This document shows positions 22,146 through 33,872 of a DNA stretch of 64,000 bases, piece after piece. The notes under the pieces are model-generated. The model had not been told where the DNA came from and did no database searches. It saw only the letters and a list, made by a program, of their open reading frames with translations. Each line of letters starts with the position of its first letter. The stretch's first letter is position 1. The stretch comes from Lutjanus erythropterus (Eukaryota > Chordata > Actinopteri > Lutjaniformes > Lutjanidae): positions 36,891,733 to 36,955,732 of the forward strand of contig CM034594.1 of the NCBI GenBank assembly GCA_020091685.1. Direction: 5' to 3'. Position numbers and translations under genes: made by a program.

Positions 22146-23300
22146 TGGGGTTTTTTTTGCCTTAATTTGACTTAATTAAGTATCCATTCATCCACCTCAG
22201 CCTCCAGTCAACTGTGAATTTTGTCACTTCTTAGAGTTAAAATAGCAGGGTCAGGTAGAGCAGACTGTGTATCTTTTCATACTGGGGTGCAAGTAGACAC
22301 TCTGTTTTGCTTATTTATAATTTTAGTTTTCCAAGTCCCTCTACATAATCACCAGCTACTGCAGAGTAGTGCACTGAAACTTGAGCTAATGCATGCAATA
22401 ATAGCTCAACTTAAATGAACAGTAATGCAGCAAAAGTAGCATTAACCTTCACATACCTGACACTAAGACAGCTGGGCCTGCTGTTCACACAATGAGATCT
22501 GTCTTATAACTCAGAGAAAAGCCATTTCAGCAGACTGTTGCCAGGGCAGCCTGCGGAGTGGGCGTATGGAGACACAACACCTTGTATTTGTATTCATATA
22601 AGATAATAACTGTAATCGATGTTGTTCAGACTATAACAGCATTAACATTTTACAATAATCTCAACATTTTAACCATCTGTTTCTTGTTTTCAGGGTTCAG
22701 TGAGAAAAGCGCTCAGTCAAATCACTTTTAGAAGAAAATCTCAGTGGTTAGAGCTGTAAAATGTGTCATTCAGACATGACCAGGCAGGCCGAAGAGATCT
22801 GAACGCAGCCTGCAAGGTTAGTGCAAACCTGAAACCTTTCACACAGAACTCTCTGCTCTTTCTGCTTCTTTTCATGCCATTTCCACAAGTATTTAGGTGT
22901 TGAGCAACATATTTTGGCTGTTGGGAAACATGCTCTATCCAAAAAAAGAGGTGTGGTGTCACAAAACGTACAGCGCATTGCAGTCTGGATTGGGTAGCAC
23001 TCAATGTACGCATACATTCCCCATCAGCGTCATCAGGAGATGCTCGAGGCAGATAGGACACTGGAATGATTGAGAGCTTTGGCTGGAAAATGCGTCATAT
23101 TGGATAAAGACAGGTGTGCAGATCCTATGCAGCTCATAAACCTATATACACTGCAGGGATAATAATCAGAGAGGATGTCACTGCGGTTTGCATATTTCGA
23201 CTTTCTTTTACAATCTGATGGCAACAGCAGGAATTTCACAAATGCTGACGTCACTTACTCACAGCAGGACGAGGCTTCAGTGCTCTTAAACCACACGCAC
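22146..23300. other. Spacer DNA, nothing recognised
   Basis: The minus-strand frame at 22741-23061 (106 codons) has no recognisable domain. Nothing else is seen. Confidence 0.5.
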
Positions 23301-23323
23301 GCACACACACACACACACACACA
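23301..23323 (+). repeat. (CA)n microsatellite
   Basis: About 11 CA dinucleotides, preceded by ACGC variants. Confidence 0.95.
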
Positions 23324-23740
23324 GGACGTTTCTTACTCCCAAGAGTTATTTTTGTTTTAGGCTTATTACTGCTCGCTGTATTTTCTCATTTAAATTCATC
23401 TGTCATATCACCAAGTTAGAGCCAACAGATGTTTATTAAAACGTGGTGAGCTGTAAAGAAAAGTTTGCCAATCATACACAATGCCTCTAAAAAGTGATAG
23501 TACAGGTTTCTAAAACTTTCTTTAATTGTATGAGAAATGTGTGCATATCAGCTTTTGTTTTATTGTGGTAATGTCTTTTCTGCCCAGGAGCTCAAACCTC
23601 ACATCTTTGGTTGTTTGTTAATGTGAAACCTGTCTGCATAAAAGAGCCTTTTTCCCACTGGGAAGAAATCGCGCTCATGATTTATTTATATACCTACTGG
23701 ATGCTTTTTGTTTGTATTATTAACTATCATGTAGGAGACG
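23324..23740. other. Spacer DNA, nothing recognised
   Basis: No gene or repeat recognised. Confidence 0.5.
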
Positions 23741-24400
23741 CATGCTAAGATGGGCCTGTCCCAACGTGGCTAACAAACCTTTTTTCCAGCATTTGGATTC
23801 AAGAATTTCATCACTCAGTCTTTGGCCTGTGGAAATCCTATCACACAGTAATTTTACACTGAATAACTAACATTTGGAAATGGTTGCAAGGGGATGAAAA
23901 AGGAAAGTTTAGTAGCCTGGATTTTTAGAAATACTAGGCCAGGAGTCCTAGCTCCACTAGAAAATTTCACAAATATAGCCAATATTGAAATCCCTCTTTT
24001 TGAGTGCAGTTTCTTAATGCACTGAAAAGATTTTCACTGTCAAACAAATTGAGCCAAGGAGCACAACTGTGTATATATATATATATGGAAAATGTAAAAA
24101 ATGTTACAATTGCCCCCAGTCTCCCCTATGTCACATAATGTAAAAAAGCGCATGCAGAGCTGTAGTTTTAGTTAGTTTAGTTTTAGCAATTTATCACTTA
24201 AATTTAACGTTTTAAGAAATAGCCGAGGGCCTAGTAGACATCAACAGTTTAGAGTAAAAGACTGCAAATGAGTACATCCTCAGAGGACTGGTATGTGTTA
24301 AAAAGTGAGAATGAGCTTTTATTCAAGGACATATTTTAATATTTAGTGATGTTTGCTCATTGTTCATAATAATGCTTTGGGTCTTGTGTGTGTGTATGTG
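23741..24400 (+). repeat. Duplicated segment, copy 1
   Basis: Aligns in direct orientation with 33572-33855. Shared blocks include CCTGTGGAAATCCTATCACA, AGTAATTTTACAC, TTACAAGGGGATGAAAAA-like, TTTAGAGTAAAAGACTGCAA and GGACATATTTTAATATTTAG-like sequence. Both copies run out into a GT-rich tract. Copy 1 carries an extra ~320 bp (23916-24237). It may be a segmental duplication or two copies of an unnamed repeat family. Confidence 0.8.
23916..24237. mobile_element. Insertion in duplicated segment, 322 bp
   Basis: This stretch is absent from the second copy at 33.6-33.9 kb. It is bounded by TTTAGTAG on the left and CTAGTAG on the right, where copy 2 has a single TTTAGTAG. The duplicated TAGTAG points to an insertion with a short target duplication. 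I see no clear inverted repeats or coding capacity, so the class is unknown. Confidence 0.6.
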
Positions 24401-24885
24401 TTCATGTGTGCATGTGTGACCAACTGGAGTGGAGCTTGTCTGCAGCTAATCTTGCATGCTACTGGGCTCTTTTTTTGTAACTGTATGCTCAAGCTCCTCT
24501 CGTAGTAGCTGTGATTCACAATTTTTGAGAAACCTTAAAAACCATATGATATAAATCCCGTATATAACACGTCCCAACTACTGACTCCTAACTCCTCTTA
24601 ACTAGCTGGTAGGGCCACAAGTGACCAACTAGTTCTGGGCAAAGAAAAGCTTTACCTGCTATCAGTGTTAAGAAGTCACTATTACACGTAATTAAATTAG
24701 GAAGTAAATGTAACTGTTTTGAGATTGAGAAAAAAAGTATTTAAATTACAGTAACTAATCAAAATACTGGAGATCACAAAAGGATTACATCCAAATATTC
24801 ATTTCAAGTTGCCTGGTGAAGATCTGCAAGCTACTGAGTGACCTCTTCTAGTTAATGTAAACATTTTGTAAAAGCTGTGAAAGAG
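24401..24885. other. Spacer DNA, nothing recognised
   Basis: Nothing recognised. Confidence 0.5.
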
Positions 24886-25466
24886 CAGTGATTCCCAATG
24901 TGTGGGTTGTGGCCCACTGGTGGGCCATGAAGGTCTTGCCGGTGAGCCTTGAGAGATCATAATAAATACATTTTTAAGTTTCAATTTTAGTTTGACGTTT
25001 GAAGTTACCATAAAATATTCATGATTAATTAAAAAAAATATATATCACTACTAATAAAACAATGCCAAAGAACATGGGTTTTCAACATGGGGTCTGTGAC
25101 CCCTTTTGGGTCGTCAGACTTTTTCTTCTTATTGTTATTATTATTACTAAAATAGTCTGAAATCCACATTAACATGAATCCAGCATATTAGCAAAAATAA
25201 ATCTGCATAGTTGTTAAAAAGAAAACCCAAGAAAAAACCTCACATTGACAAATACCTACCCATAAACTCTCGTGCAATCAAGAGCTAACTTGCTAAATCA
25301 TTCTGGGGCACCTATCCATAACAGCAAACTAATCTACATATTATTGAAACGTATTAGCCAATACACTCTTTTATCATCCCAACTGTACAGACACTCTTGT
25401 GAGCCAATAGGAGCAGGAGGTCCCAGCTCCATGTCTCTATCAGGTAAGGGGTCCATGGCTTGAAAA
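24886..25466. mobile_element. Degraded hAT-type ends, possibly nested
   Basis: CAGTGATTCCCAATGTGTGG at 24886 has the form of a hAT left end followed by GGCCCACTGGTGGGCC. A second left end, GGGTTTTCAACATGGGGTCT, starts near 25076. It has an inverted partner, GGGGTCCATGGCTTGAAAAA, near 25448-25467. This suggests a ~390-bp miniature element inserted in an older one. No target duplication could be read. Confidence 0.5.
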
Positions 25467-25734
25467 ATGTCAAAGACTCCTGTTCTAGAGCGGTAGCACA
25501 ATTAACAGAATGTTAATTATTTCCTGCACACTGCATCCTGTTTGTACAAGACTTTCATAAAGCACTAAAATGAAAAGGAAGAAAAACTCTTCATAAAGTG
25601 CTTTTAATGTCATCATGAAGGATCCTGAATTGTTATTGCTGATGGAGAAGAGAGGAGGAAAAGGCTCGCCTGTTCCACTGATCAAAGACAGCGCTGCTGT
25701 GGTTCACTTTTTAAACACTAGATGACAGTAATAC
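25467..25734. other. Spacer DNA, nothing recognised
   Basis: No feature recognised. Confidence 0.5.
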
Positions 25735-26115
25735 ATTTCAGAGAAGGGAAAAAAGGCAGGGAGAGGCAGAGAGCAGGACAGAGGGGTAGGAGAGGGGGAG
25801 AAAGGGACAGAGAGGCAGGTGGAAAGGGTGCACAGGGGAGACAAAAGAGGAATGGGAGGGAGACGAGCAGACTGAGGAAGGGAGAAGACTGAAGAAAGTG
25901 AAAATAAAAGGGGACATAAAAGAGACGGGTAAAAAGACAAGGAGACTAGGAGGCAGAGCGTGTGAAAAACAAAGAAATGGAAGAAGGAAAGTACATCAGA
26001 GAGGGTGGGTAAGAGACAACTCTCTGTGTGGGATGTAAGGGAAAGAGGGTGATATATTTGAAAAAAGACTCAAGGAGACAGATTGGGAGATAAACGGATG
26101 CGAACGGAGACGAGA
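25735..26115 (+). repeat. Purine-rich (GA-rich) tract, ~380 bp
   Basis: The plus strand is strongly biased to G and A, with blocks such as GGGAGAGGCAGAGAGCAGGA and AGGAGAGGGGGAGAAAGGGA. About 100 bp later a pyrimidine-rich stretch (about 26220-26335) has the opposite bias. Such tracts can form triplex DNA in principle. The minus-strand proline/leucine frames here are products of composition. Confidence 0.85.
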
Positions 26116-26640
26116 GCGGATCTGTATTGTGAGGGCAGAGATAGAAGAGATACAGTATCGGATTCGGAAGAGTTTCGTTAATATTTTAAATCAAATTCTG
26201 GGTGTCCTGCTCTCATCAAAGAAACAAATTAACTTCAATTCTCCACTGTCTGTTTTATCAGATCTTTTACTCTGTTTCTCTGCCACTCCCACTCTCTTTT
26301 TCTCTCCATTTCTTCCCCCCCGTCCTCATCTCCCACGACAAGGTTCTTTAGGAATTCACAATCAGACTTTAATAAGTTCCTCATGAATCTCGGTTACATT
26401 GACAGGCTTTAAAAACAAGTAAAAGTTTTTACAGCTTGTTGTAAAGTTTAAAGCATCCGCAGGACATTACCAGCCTATAATCCCACACTGTAACATCTGA
26501 CCGAATCTCTGAAGTGGCAGCAACCGAAGCTGACACTCGGACACTTTGTCAGCGCTTTAATGTAGTGTGACATGTAGTGCAACGCCGGCGGTCGTGTCCA
26601 GTCGACGTTCGCCTCTGCTGCAGCTGGCTGAGCCTTGGAG
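26116..26640. other. Spacer with pyrimidine run and CpG-richer patch
   Basis: A CT-rich run lies at about 26220-26335. From about 26530 to 26680 CpG is denser than nearby (GCAACGCCGGCGGTCGTGTC, GTCGACGTTCG). No coding exon is recognised. Confidence 0.4.
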
Positions 26641-26641
26641 C

Positions 26642-26648
26642 TATAAAA
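26642..26648 (+). promoter_or_regulatory. Possible TATA box
   Basis: TATAAAA in the context GAGCTATAAAACCGG, at the downstream edge of the CpG-richer patch. If real, a start site would be expected near 26670. No gene follows that I can recognise; transposon DNA starts about 200 bp downstream. A chance match is quite possible. Confidence 0.2.
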
Positions 26649-27112
26649 CCGGACGACAGCTAGAAGATGTGCAGGACGCAGTGACATGAATCAAATCTGT
26701 ATTGTTTGAACAGTCGACTGGCAATATGCACTCTGTTAAATTTTATTAAGGGGAGTGGAGCTGCTAAACAACACTGACAAACAATTACTTTCCTTTCTGC
26801 TGATAACATTTTATAGAGGCAGACATCTTTATCCACTGAATCCATTAAAGGGGTAGTTGAACATTTGAGGAAATACACTTAGTCGCTTTTTCGCTGTGTT
26901 TTAAATCAAAAGTGCTCTCAAATCTGGTCATTCAATATGACATACAACTACAAACAACAAGCTGATGGTTAGCTTAGCTTAGCATGAAGACTGGAGACTG
27001 GGGGAAACAGGTGGCCTGGCAATAAAAATCGAATCAGCATGTTGTATCATGTTTGTTTAAAGCTGAGGTAAACAATTCTTGAGATAGCTGAGTCTGATGC
27101 CCTGGTCATTAA

Positions 27113-27490
27113 AGGGACACCTTGCCCCAAAATCAAATATACGTATTTCTCCCCTGGCCTGTAGTGCTATTTATCCATCTCGATCTTTTTTGTTGTGAGT
27201 TGCAGAGTTTTGGAGATATCAGCTGTAGCAATGTCTACCTCTTCTCCAATATAATGGGACTGAATGGCACTCAGCTTGTGGTGCTCAAAGTGCTAAAAAA
27301 AAGTACATTTGAAAAAATCGAAAGTGTCTCTTTCCAAAAAAATTAAGACTCAGTTTCTCAAGATAATCTGCAGACCTCGTTGTGAGCATTGAGGAACTAC
27401 TATCATTGAGGAACTACTTTATTTCTGCAGTAAAATCTACCTGAACTACTTTAGAATCTACTGGAACTACTTTCTTTTCTACTAGAAAGA
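27113..27490 (+). mobile_element. Dispersed TTAAAGGGACA family, copy 1
   Basis: Begins after TTAA (27109-27112) with AGGGACACCTTGCCCCAAAA. It continues with family landmarks: GGCCTGTAGTGCTATTTATC, TTGGAGATATCAGCTGTAGC and CTCCAATATAATGGGACTGA. Four other copies are at about 27724, 29143, 30273 (inverted) and 56997. It is non-coding. The right boundary is uncertain and may extend to 27719. Confidence 0.8.
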
Positions 27491-27723
27491 AAGTGTGTGT
27501 GTGTTTATTAATTATTTTGCATCGTAACATCATGATTAGTACGACTCATCTTAGCTAATGCTTAGCAATCTAGCTAGCCAGCCAACAGAAGTACCTGTTT
27601 GTGGGTGTGGTAAATGTTTACATGGTCAAGCTACACCAATTAATGATGTCACTCTTACATTTTGGGATTTTGGTTAGTGTAGCATGTCTGCAAGACTTTG
27701 CAAATAAAACACGGTTTTCTTAA

Positions 27724-28308
27724 AGAGACAGTTCACCCCAAACCAAACCTGTTGTGCCATTTATCTATCTACATCAATCTGGTTTTAGTGCAGAGTTTTG
27801 GATGTATAGTCTGTAGAGATTTCTGTCTTTTTTCAAATTTTATGTAACTAAATGGCAAAAGTCCTCAAAGCACCAAAGACATACATTTAAAAATTCAGTG
27901 TTTCTTTGCAAAAACTCAAGACCCAGGGGTTAGCAATTTTAAATAGCAACATTTTGGATTGGAGGCTCAGTGTGAGCCCGCTGCATTAGAGACTCCTCCT
28001 GGCTCTGATTGGTTGTTTTCGTTCGGGTGTGGTGAATTCTTGCAAATCCTATTAGGAGCACTAGGAGGAGCCAGAAGAACTTTACCTACTGCACCTTTAG
28101 AGGGTGATTCCATCTGAGTCGTTGTCTGTTTTTTTCCAAACTTCTGCTCGAGCGTTTGCAAAAATCAGTGACATAAAGTTACAGTGCTGATGCCCCTCCC
28201 TCCCAAAACCTTTATATGTAGCAAAGTCATCATGAAGAAACCTACATCAGATCAGGTGGGAAGACGGCTTTATAGATGGTTTTTAGACGGGGTTGGTGAA
28301 CTGGCCCT
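27724..28308 (+). mobile_element. TTAAAGGGACA family, copy 2, both ends
   Basis: TTAA flanks both sides (27720-27723 and 28309-28312). The ends AGAGACAGTTCACCCCAAAC and GGGGTTGGTGAACTGGCCCT are inverted repeats with a few mismatches. The interior shares TGCAGAGTTTTGGA and GTAGAGATTTCTG blocks with the other copies. It is a 585-bp non-autonomous DNA transposon. Confidence 0.8.
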
Positions 28309-28684
28309 TTAACACATGGTCAATGTGAAACAGTCGCAGTTTGTGCAGGATTAGGTACCAAAAGCTAAGTTTTGGAAAAGATCATAATTTAGATTTAAGT
28401 AAATATAGAAAAAAGCTGACTTTGTATGACCCATCCAGCTCCTTCATATGTAAACTTTATTGCTCTTTATACTCTCTCACCTGACAAGGTTTTAAATTGA
28501 AGTAACTTTAAAACCTGGTTTGTCTCATACACCGTATGGATTTTGTTTGCCTTGTTTGGACAGAGCCAGGCTAGCTATTGTTATGCTAAGCTAAGCTAAA
28601 CAGGCATGTAAGACAGCAGTATTGATTATTATTATCTATTGTTACCTATCTGGAATAGATCAAAGCTCATTTCCAATGATTTAA

Positions 28685-29138
28685 AGAAATCTTTCTGCTG
28701 AACCTCCTGTAGCCACAACCTTGTGGATATACAAGGTCTTTACTTCTGTATCTTTTCCTGCACATAAAAACACCTAGGACTTTACATAAATACTGTAATT
28801 CAGAAAAAAAGTTTTACCAGTTTGTTGTTTACATCAAAGATCACAAGCTGTGCTGTGCAGCTCAATAAAGCAACAGTGCCTCTTGTGATTAGCGTCAGAT
28901 CTTGTCAGGACACCTCACAGCATGGAGGGTTCCAGTACTGTGGGGGATCTCCTGTTCCTGCCACACGTGGCTCAGGATCAAACAGTTCGTTTGACAAACT
29001 GTCAGTTGTGATGTGGAACTCATACATGGCTTCTCATTGTGGTAATATTCAACCATCCCTCCATGTATTATTACAGATCAGAAACAGATAATAGGCTGTT
29101 CTCCTCAAAATTTTTTTTGCAAATTTGGTTTAAAGCCT
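28685..29138. other. Spacer DNA, nothing recognised
   Basis: The frame at 28822-29091 (89 codons) has no known domain. Confidence 0.5.
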
Positions 29139-29142
29139 TTAA

Positions 29143-30273
29143 AGGGACAGTTCATCCCAAAATCAAAAATACGTCCCCCTGGCCTGTTTTACTATTTATC
29201 CGTATAGATCTTTCTGGTTTGAGTTGCCAAGTTTTGGCGACATCATCTGTAGAGATTGCTGACTTCTCTCCAATATAATGGGTCTAACTGGCACAAGTCC
29301 TGTGGTGATCAAAGCACCAAAATAATGTGTTGAAAAAATTCTAGACCAGTTCTCTTTCTCTTTTTCTCAAAAATCATGACCTGGTTGCTCAAAATAATCC
29401 ATAGACCTTGTTGTGAGCAGTTTCATGTAGGCAACTGATACCAGAACTACTTTCTTTCTTTTTCAACTTAATTTTATTTTTTTTATTGCATTTTTTGAAG
29501 ATTATTTTTATGTTTTTTTCAGGCTGATTTATTTGATTTTATTTTCCTTGTTTTTAGGATTTTACCATAAATGTCATGATTATCTGTTTTTATGTTAAGC
29601 ATTTCTGTTGCATTTTATGAATGTGTTGTGCTAGATTATTTCTTCTTCTTGTTATTATTAACATCATCATCGTCATCAAGAGAAAGTCCTTGCTGGAAGT
29701 CATCACTTTCACATCCCTCCTTCCCCTTTCTTCAAAGATATGCACTTGATTTATAAATCACATGGTGAGTTTTTGCTTTTTATGTATCTCATTCACAAGA
29801 TCCTTCCATTTAATGTTGATTAAGTTATCTAGTTCCTTGTAGTTTGTTTAATCTTTGCTAATCATTGCAAATGATAAAAACACACAAAACAGAGACAAAA
29901 CATTAAATAATGAATCAAACTTACAATGAGAAACATAAATTAAAGGAGCAAGAAGAAGCAACATGCTTGTCTATTCCTACTCCTACAAAAAACAGAAAAC
30001 TGCCCACAACAAGATCTGTGGATTATCTTGAGTAACCGGATGAGGACTTCAGGAAAGAAACACTAGTCTTTTTTTAATTTTTCAAATATACTTTTTGGAC
30101 CTTTGAGCACCACAGGTCTTCCACCATTTAGTCCCATTATATTGGAAGCAGACATCTCTATGGCCAATATCTCCAAACCTCTGCCACTCACACCAAAAGT
30201 GTCTAGAAAGATAAACAGCACTACAGGCCAGGGGAAAAATATGTATTTTATGATTTGGGGGTGAATTGTCCCT
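29143..30273. mobile_element. Inverted pair of TTAAAGGGACA copies
   Basis: The left arm (29143 to about 29460) starts AGGGACAGTTCATCCCAAAA after TTAA at 29139-29142. The right arm (about 30000-30273) is the same family inverted and ends GGGGGTGAATTGTCCCT before TTAA at 30274-30277. The arms also share ATAATGGGTCTAACTGGCAC-type and GACCTTGTTGTGAGCAG/CCCACAACAAGATCTG-type blocks. This could be one 1131-bp foldback element or two separate insertions. The centre is AT-rich and non-coding. Confidence 0.75.
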
Positions 30274-30277
30274 TTAA

Positions 30278-31264
30278 AAGTTTCCAAGTGTGAGTTGGAG
30301 GAAAAGGGGGAGTCGCCCGTCACAAGGTGGAAGGTGCAATCACCCGTCACATCTGACCTGTTAAATAATCTCGATGTGGTTCTGCAGACAGCTTTAAATT
30401 AAACTCCACCATTGTGAAGCCAACTGGCCTCACATCTGCTGTCAGCGCTCATCAGACTTGTGTTGACTTAATGCTACACTGCTACATCACAACAGGTCGT
30501 TTGAAAGCCCGCCGATCATTCATCTCAACAGCCAACGGCTGATGGGACGATTGACCCTGCAGATACTCATCTGACGGCCAGGCTCTCCATCAGATTCAGA
30601 GTCAGAGTGCGAGAAAATGTGTGTGAGTGTTGTGTGGGAAGCACAACTTGAAGACGAGGCAAACATTATACACACACGCATACAATATTAAAATATGTTT
30701 CAGGTATACTGTATATCCAGACTAGACGATTCCCACAGGAATCTCGCTCCCCGTGGGATGGGAGTAAATTTCACTATTCATCATGGAACAAAGATGGGAC
30801 AGGAAAAAAGTCAACAGCAGCAGGTGGGAGTGGAAATCATGTGGACTGACAGGAATGGGAATCACTCTTCTGGGACTGGGACGAGATAAGATTTATTTAT
30901 TTATTTATTTTTTAACTCTGGGACGGGACAGGAGTGAGAATCCACTCCTTTGTCACCCACTAATGCAGACACAAGCCTACATGTTTTATCATTATCGGTT
31001 ATCTGTCTTCATTTCTGACATTTTAACTCAAGAGCCAGTTTTCACATAAAGACATCGGCTGTTGCTCCTTTTACCTCCTCTCATATCAGGCACTGAACTT
31101 CTTTATTTGCAATTTACAATATTACTATTGAAAAATGCTCAAATCAAACTAATGTTTGCCTGCAACAATGCTTCTTGTCCTCTTTTGTGAGAAATGTATC
31201 AAACTGATAGGAAGACATGAACCAAAATCTTAAAAATTTTAATATTCACCTCATGTAGTCTTAT
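30278..31264. other. Spacer DNA with short TTTA run
   Basis: An (ATTT)n run lies at about 30891-30914. Just before and after it, a GGGAC(A/G)GGA-type motif recurs (about 30750-30950). No gene is recognised. Confidence 0.5.
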
Positions 31265-31914
31265 CAGTCCCGCCAGGAAGTTTCAATCAGAACTATTCAC
31301 GCAAATTCAACCAATCCCTGTGAATTCTGTGTGATCTCACAATTTAGGCCCAAATCCTCAACTTTTCCTCAAATTTGACCAATCATCATTGCATCCCACA
31401 AGTTCCACCAATCAGAGCAGCCCACCACACAAAGGTCACACACGCACGGCCCAATGAACCGACTGAATGTTTTTTGTTCTTCACAATTTTTTTAATTCAT
31501 ATTTTTTAAATTTTGTCACAGGTACTGAAAAGAACACATTTGTCATTGTTATTGACATTGACCAATGTGCTGTGCACTTTTATTTTTGTTTTGACTGAGT
31601 TCAAGCTCCAAAAAACATCTGTTTTTTTGTGAAGTACCCCCATGGTACATTTCACTTACCAGTAAAGTAGATTTTTAGAATTGTTGTAATTCTGAGCCTT
31701 TTTTGTGAGGTTAGTTGGAACACAGAGTGTGGTTTTGTTCTCCCTGGAACAAGTTGCCTCTGATTTTTAATGAATTATTCCAAAAAATTGCATTGCAAAA
31801 AATGCCTAAAAGCACTGCAACATGCATCGCAACTTTTTAGAGAAGCAACCATGAAATCAGGCATTTTAGGCCACAATAATCCCAAAAACAGTCCACAACA
31901 TCCTGCAGGGACTG
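31265..31914. mobile_element. hAT-like element, ~650 bp
   Basis: The left end CAGTCCCGCCAGGAAGTTTC and right end ACATCCTGCAGGGACTG are inverted repeats (about 13 of 17 bases). The interior has recurrent CAACCAATC/GACCAATC and CATTGCAA/GCATTGCA motifs and no reading frame of note. I recognise the termini as a common fish DNA transposon. The flanking 8-mers AGTCTTAT and AAAAGTGG do not match, so the hAT assignment is tentative. Confidence 0.65.
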
Positions 31915-33521
31915 AAAAGTGGCTCTAGATTCCCTCTGTTGCAGAGAAAGTGGCCATGGTCAATTCATTTCAGTTATAATACATTCAAATACAGACCGAT
32001 TTTAATGGTAGGAAAATTGACTACTTAAATCTCCCCATAATCTTAGTTTTGCCAAGAGTAGTTTAGTTAAACCATTTTTGGTTCACGTGATGTTGAAAGA
32101 AAGTCTCAAAAGGGGTATAATCTTGAACCCAAATGGACAGTAACAGAGGAAATGGCTATCATCTATTGTTCAACAAAGTTTCAATACAGGTGTGTTTGCT
32201 GCCCTCTACATGTGACAGCTACACACTACAGACACCTACTGATGTCACAAGCCACCAGGATGAGACACGCAGGGTTTGGGCAGGGATCTTCCATCGTGTA
32301 TCAGTTTTTGTGAAGTTATTTTAAAGTTATTTATTCCCGTGTTTTGAACAAGACTTGTGTGAGATGTGTTGAAATTAATTAACGAAGTGTTCTGTCTCCA
32401 TCTAATTACCGCTTTTGCAGTTAGCATTTAACAGGTGGCCCACTTCATGCTCCAAAAATATATGTTTAGATTATTAAATTAATATCATAAACATGCAATG
32501 ACTAATGGCTTTAAGTCTACTAGGAAAATCTTTTGTTGAGGCAGCCCTAAAAGTCAGGAAAGTATCAGTATGGGTAATGACACTGTGTCTAGATACTAAT
32601 CCTGCACACTGGATACAAGATGAGTGATTTCTCAGTGTTAAAGTCCTGCATGCTTCAAACAAACCAGAGTCATCCGAACCACGTCTGAAGACAAAAGTGT
32701 TTACACCTGTTCTGAATGGCCACGTTCGAAAACCTGCTATTATGGCTTCCTCCTGTCTGTGTCACATTGCCTCCCTGATCTCTCTCCAGATGCTCTTTTA
32801 AATGGCTTTTGTCTTGACGCAATGAATTGAATAAATGCGAATAATTGAGCACGCTTTCAGACAGACCCCCCTCGAAGGCATTCATGGTGATGCACACACC
32901 AAAGGTGACAGGGGTAGTTAAAAAGGTTTAAAGCCAGCCTTAGTTTCTCACCTCATCTGGCCAGTCACCACATAAAGTGGACATTTCGGATTGCATGTTT
33001 TGCAAAGTTACAAAAATTGCCAGGTGCAACGCTCCCAGATTATCGGAAAGAAGGTTGACGATGTGACAAGCGCTTTGTTTGAGGCGTGTGGAGGCCTTGT
33101 GACTTGTAGACTTGTGGTTCAGCTGTGAATATCTAACATTAAACTGTCAGTGTGTATCATGACACGTGGAGTGTCAGACCGGAGCAGCGCGTTAACCAAA
33201 TGTGTTAATATAAATGAAGTGCTATATGCTCAGTCATGGTGAGTCTGCACTTCCCACACACCATCATCCGTTTCCTCCTGGGAGAAACCCTGTGTGGCAG
33301 ATCCACCACAGGCACCTATTTTTCATCAGGATGCTGTGGAGTGTGTTGCTTTTAAAAATGATTTCATTGGCCATGACTGAAACCAATTTTCATCACAACT
33401 TCTGATAATGTATTCATCCTAATCCCACCCTGTTACGTACATCTGTGCACTGCGCCGCTGGCTGCAAAATTACCAAAAGTCAGTCGAGGACAGGGAGCTG
33501 CGTGCCTGCATTAATAATCTG
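31915..33521. other. Spacer DNA, nothing recognised
   Basis: No gene seen. The stretch 32740-32900 has the look of unique sequence and could be conserved, but this cannot be judged from one genome. Confidence 0.5.
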
Positions 33522-33583
33522 TAATAAGTCTCCTTATATCAGGCTTATGGCTCTAAGGGTGTCTTTGTTTGCATGTTAAGACA
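33522..33583 (+). repeat. Direct repeat (with 34557-34616), copy 1
   Basis: TAATAAGTCTCCTTATATCA and GGCTCTAAGGGTGTCTTTGT recur about 1035 bp downstream at 34557-34616 with few mismatches. The pair flanks the second duplicated-segment copy and the 42-bp minisatellite. Confidence 0.85.
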
Positions 33584-33855
33584 GGCCAGGACCAGCATGG
33601 CTGGGGAGCTCAGCCTTTGACCTGTGGAAATCCTATCACACTGAGTAATTTTACACCGAACCGCAAGGTTGTGTAAACGGTTACAAGGGGATGAAAAAGT
33701 AAAGTTTAGTAGACGTCATCACTTTAGAGTAAAAGACTGCAAGTGAGCTTCAATATGTTAGAAAAAGTGAGAACTATCTTTTAGCCAAGGACTTCTTGAG
33801 CATATTTTGATATTTAGTGGGGTTTGCATTCTTTGGGTCCTGTGTGTAAGGGTGT
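33572..33855 (+). repeat. Duplicated segment, copy 2
   Basis: Second copy of the segment at 23741-24400, lacking the 322-bp insertion. It runs from GCATGTTAAGACAGGCC to the GT tract at about 33851. Confidence 0.8.
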
Positions 33856-33872
33856 GTGTGTGTGTGTGTGTG
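33851..33872 (+). repeat. (GT)n microsatellite
   Basis: About 10 GT dinucleotides directly adjoining the transposon-like end CAGTGGCGGACTCAGG. Confidence 0.9.

Larger units (their letters stand above)
26849..28680. mobile_element. TTAA-type element split by nested insertions
   Basis: The left end AGGGGTAGTTGAACATTTGA follows TTAA at 26845-26848. Near the ends lie GGTTAGCTTAGCTTAGCATG (about 26966) and its inverted partner TATGCTAAGCTAAGCTAAAC (about 28580), beside CAGAGCCAGGCTAGCT. I recognise this end as a common percomorph repeat. Two other TTAA elements lie inside (from 27113 and at 27724-28308). The right tip is degraded; TTAA at 28681 is the best candidate. Confidence 0.65.
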
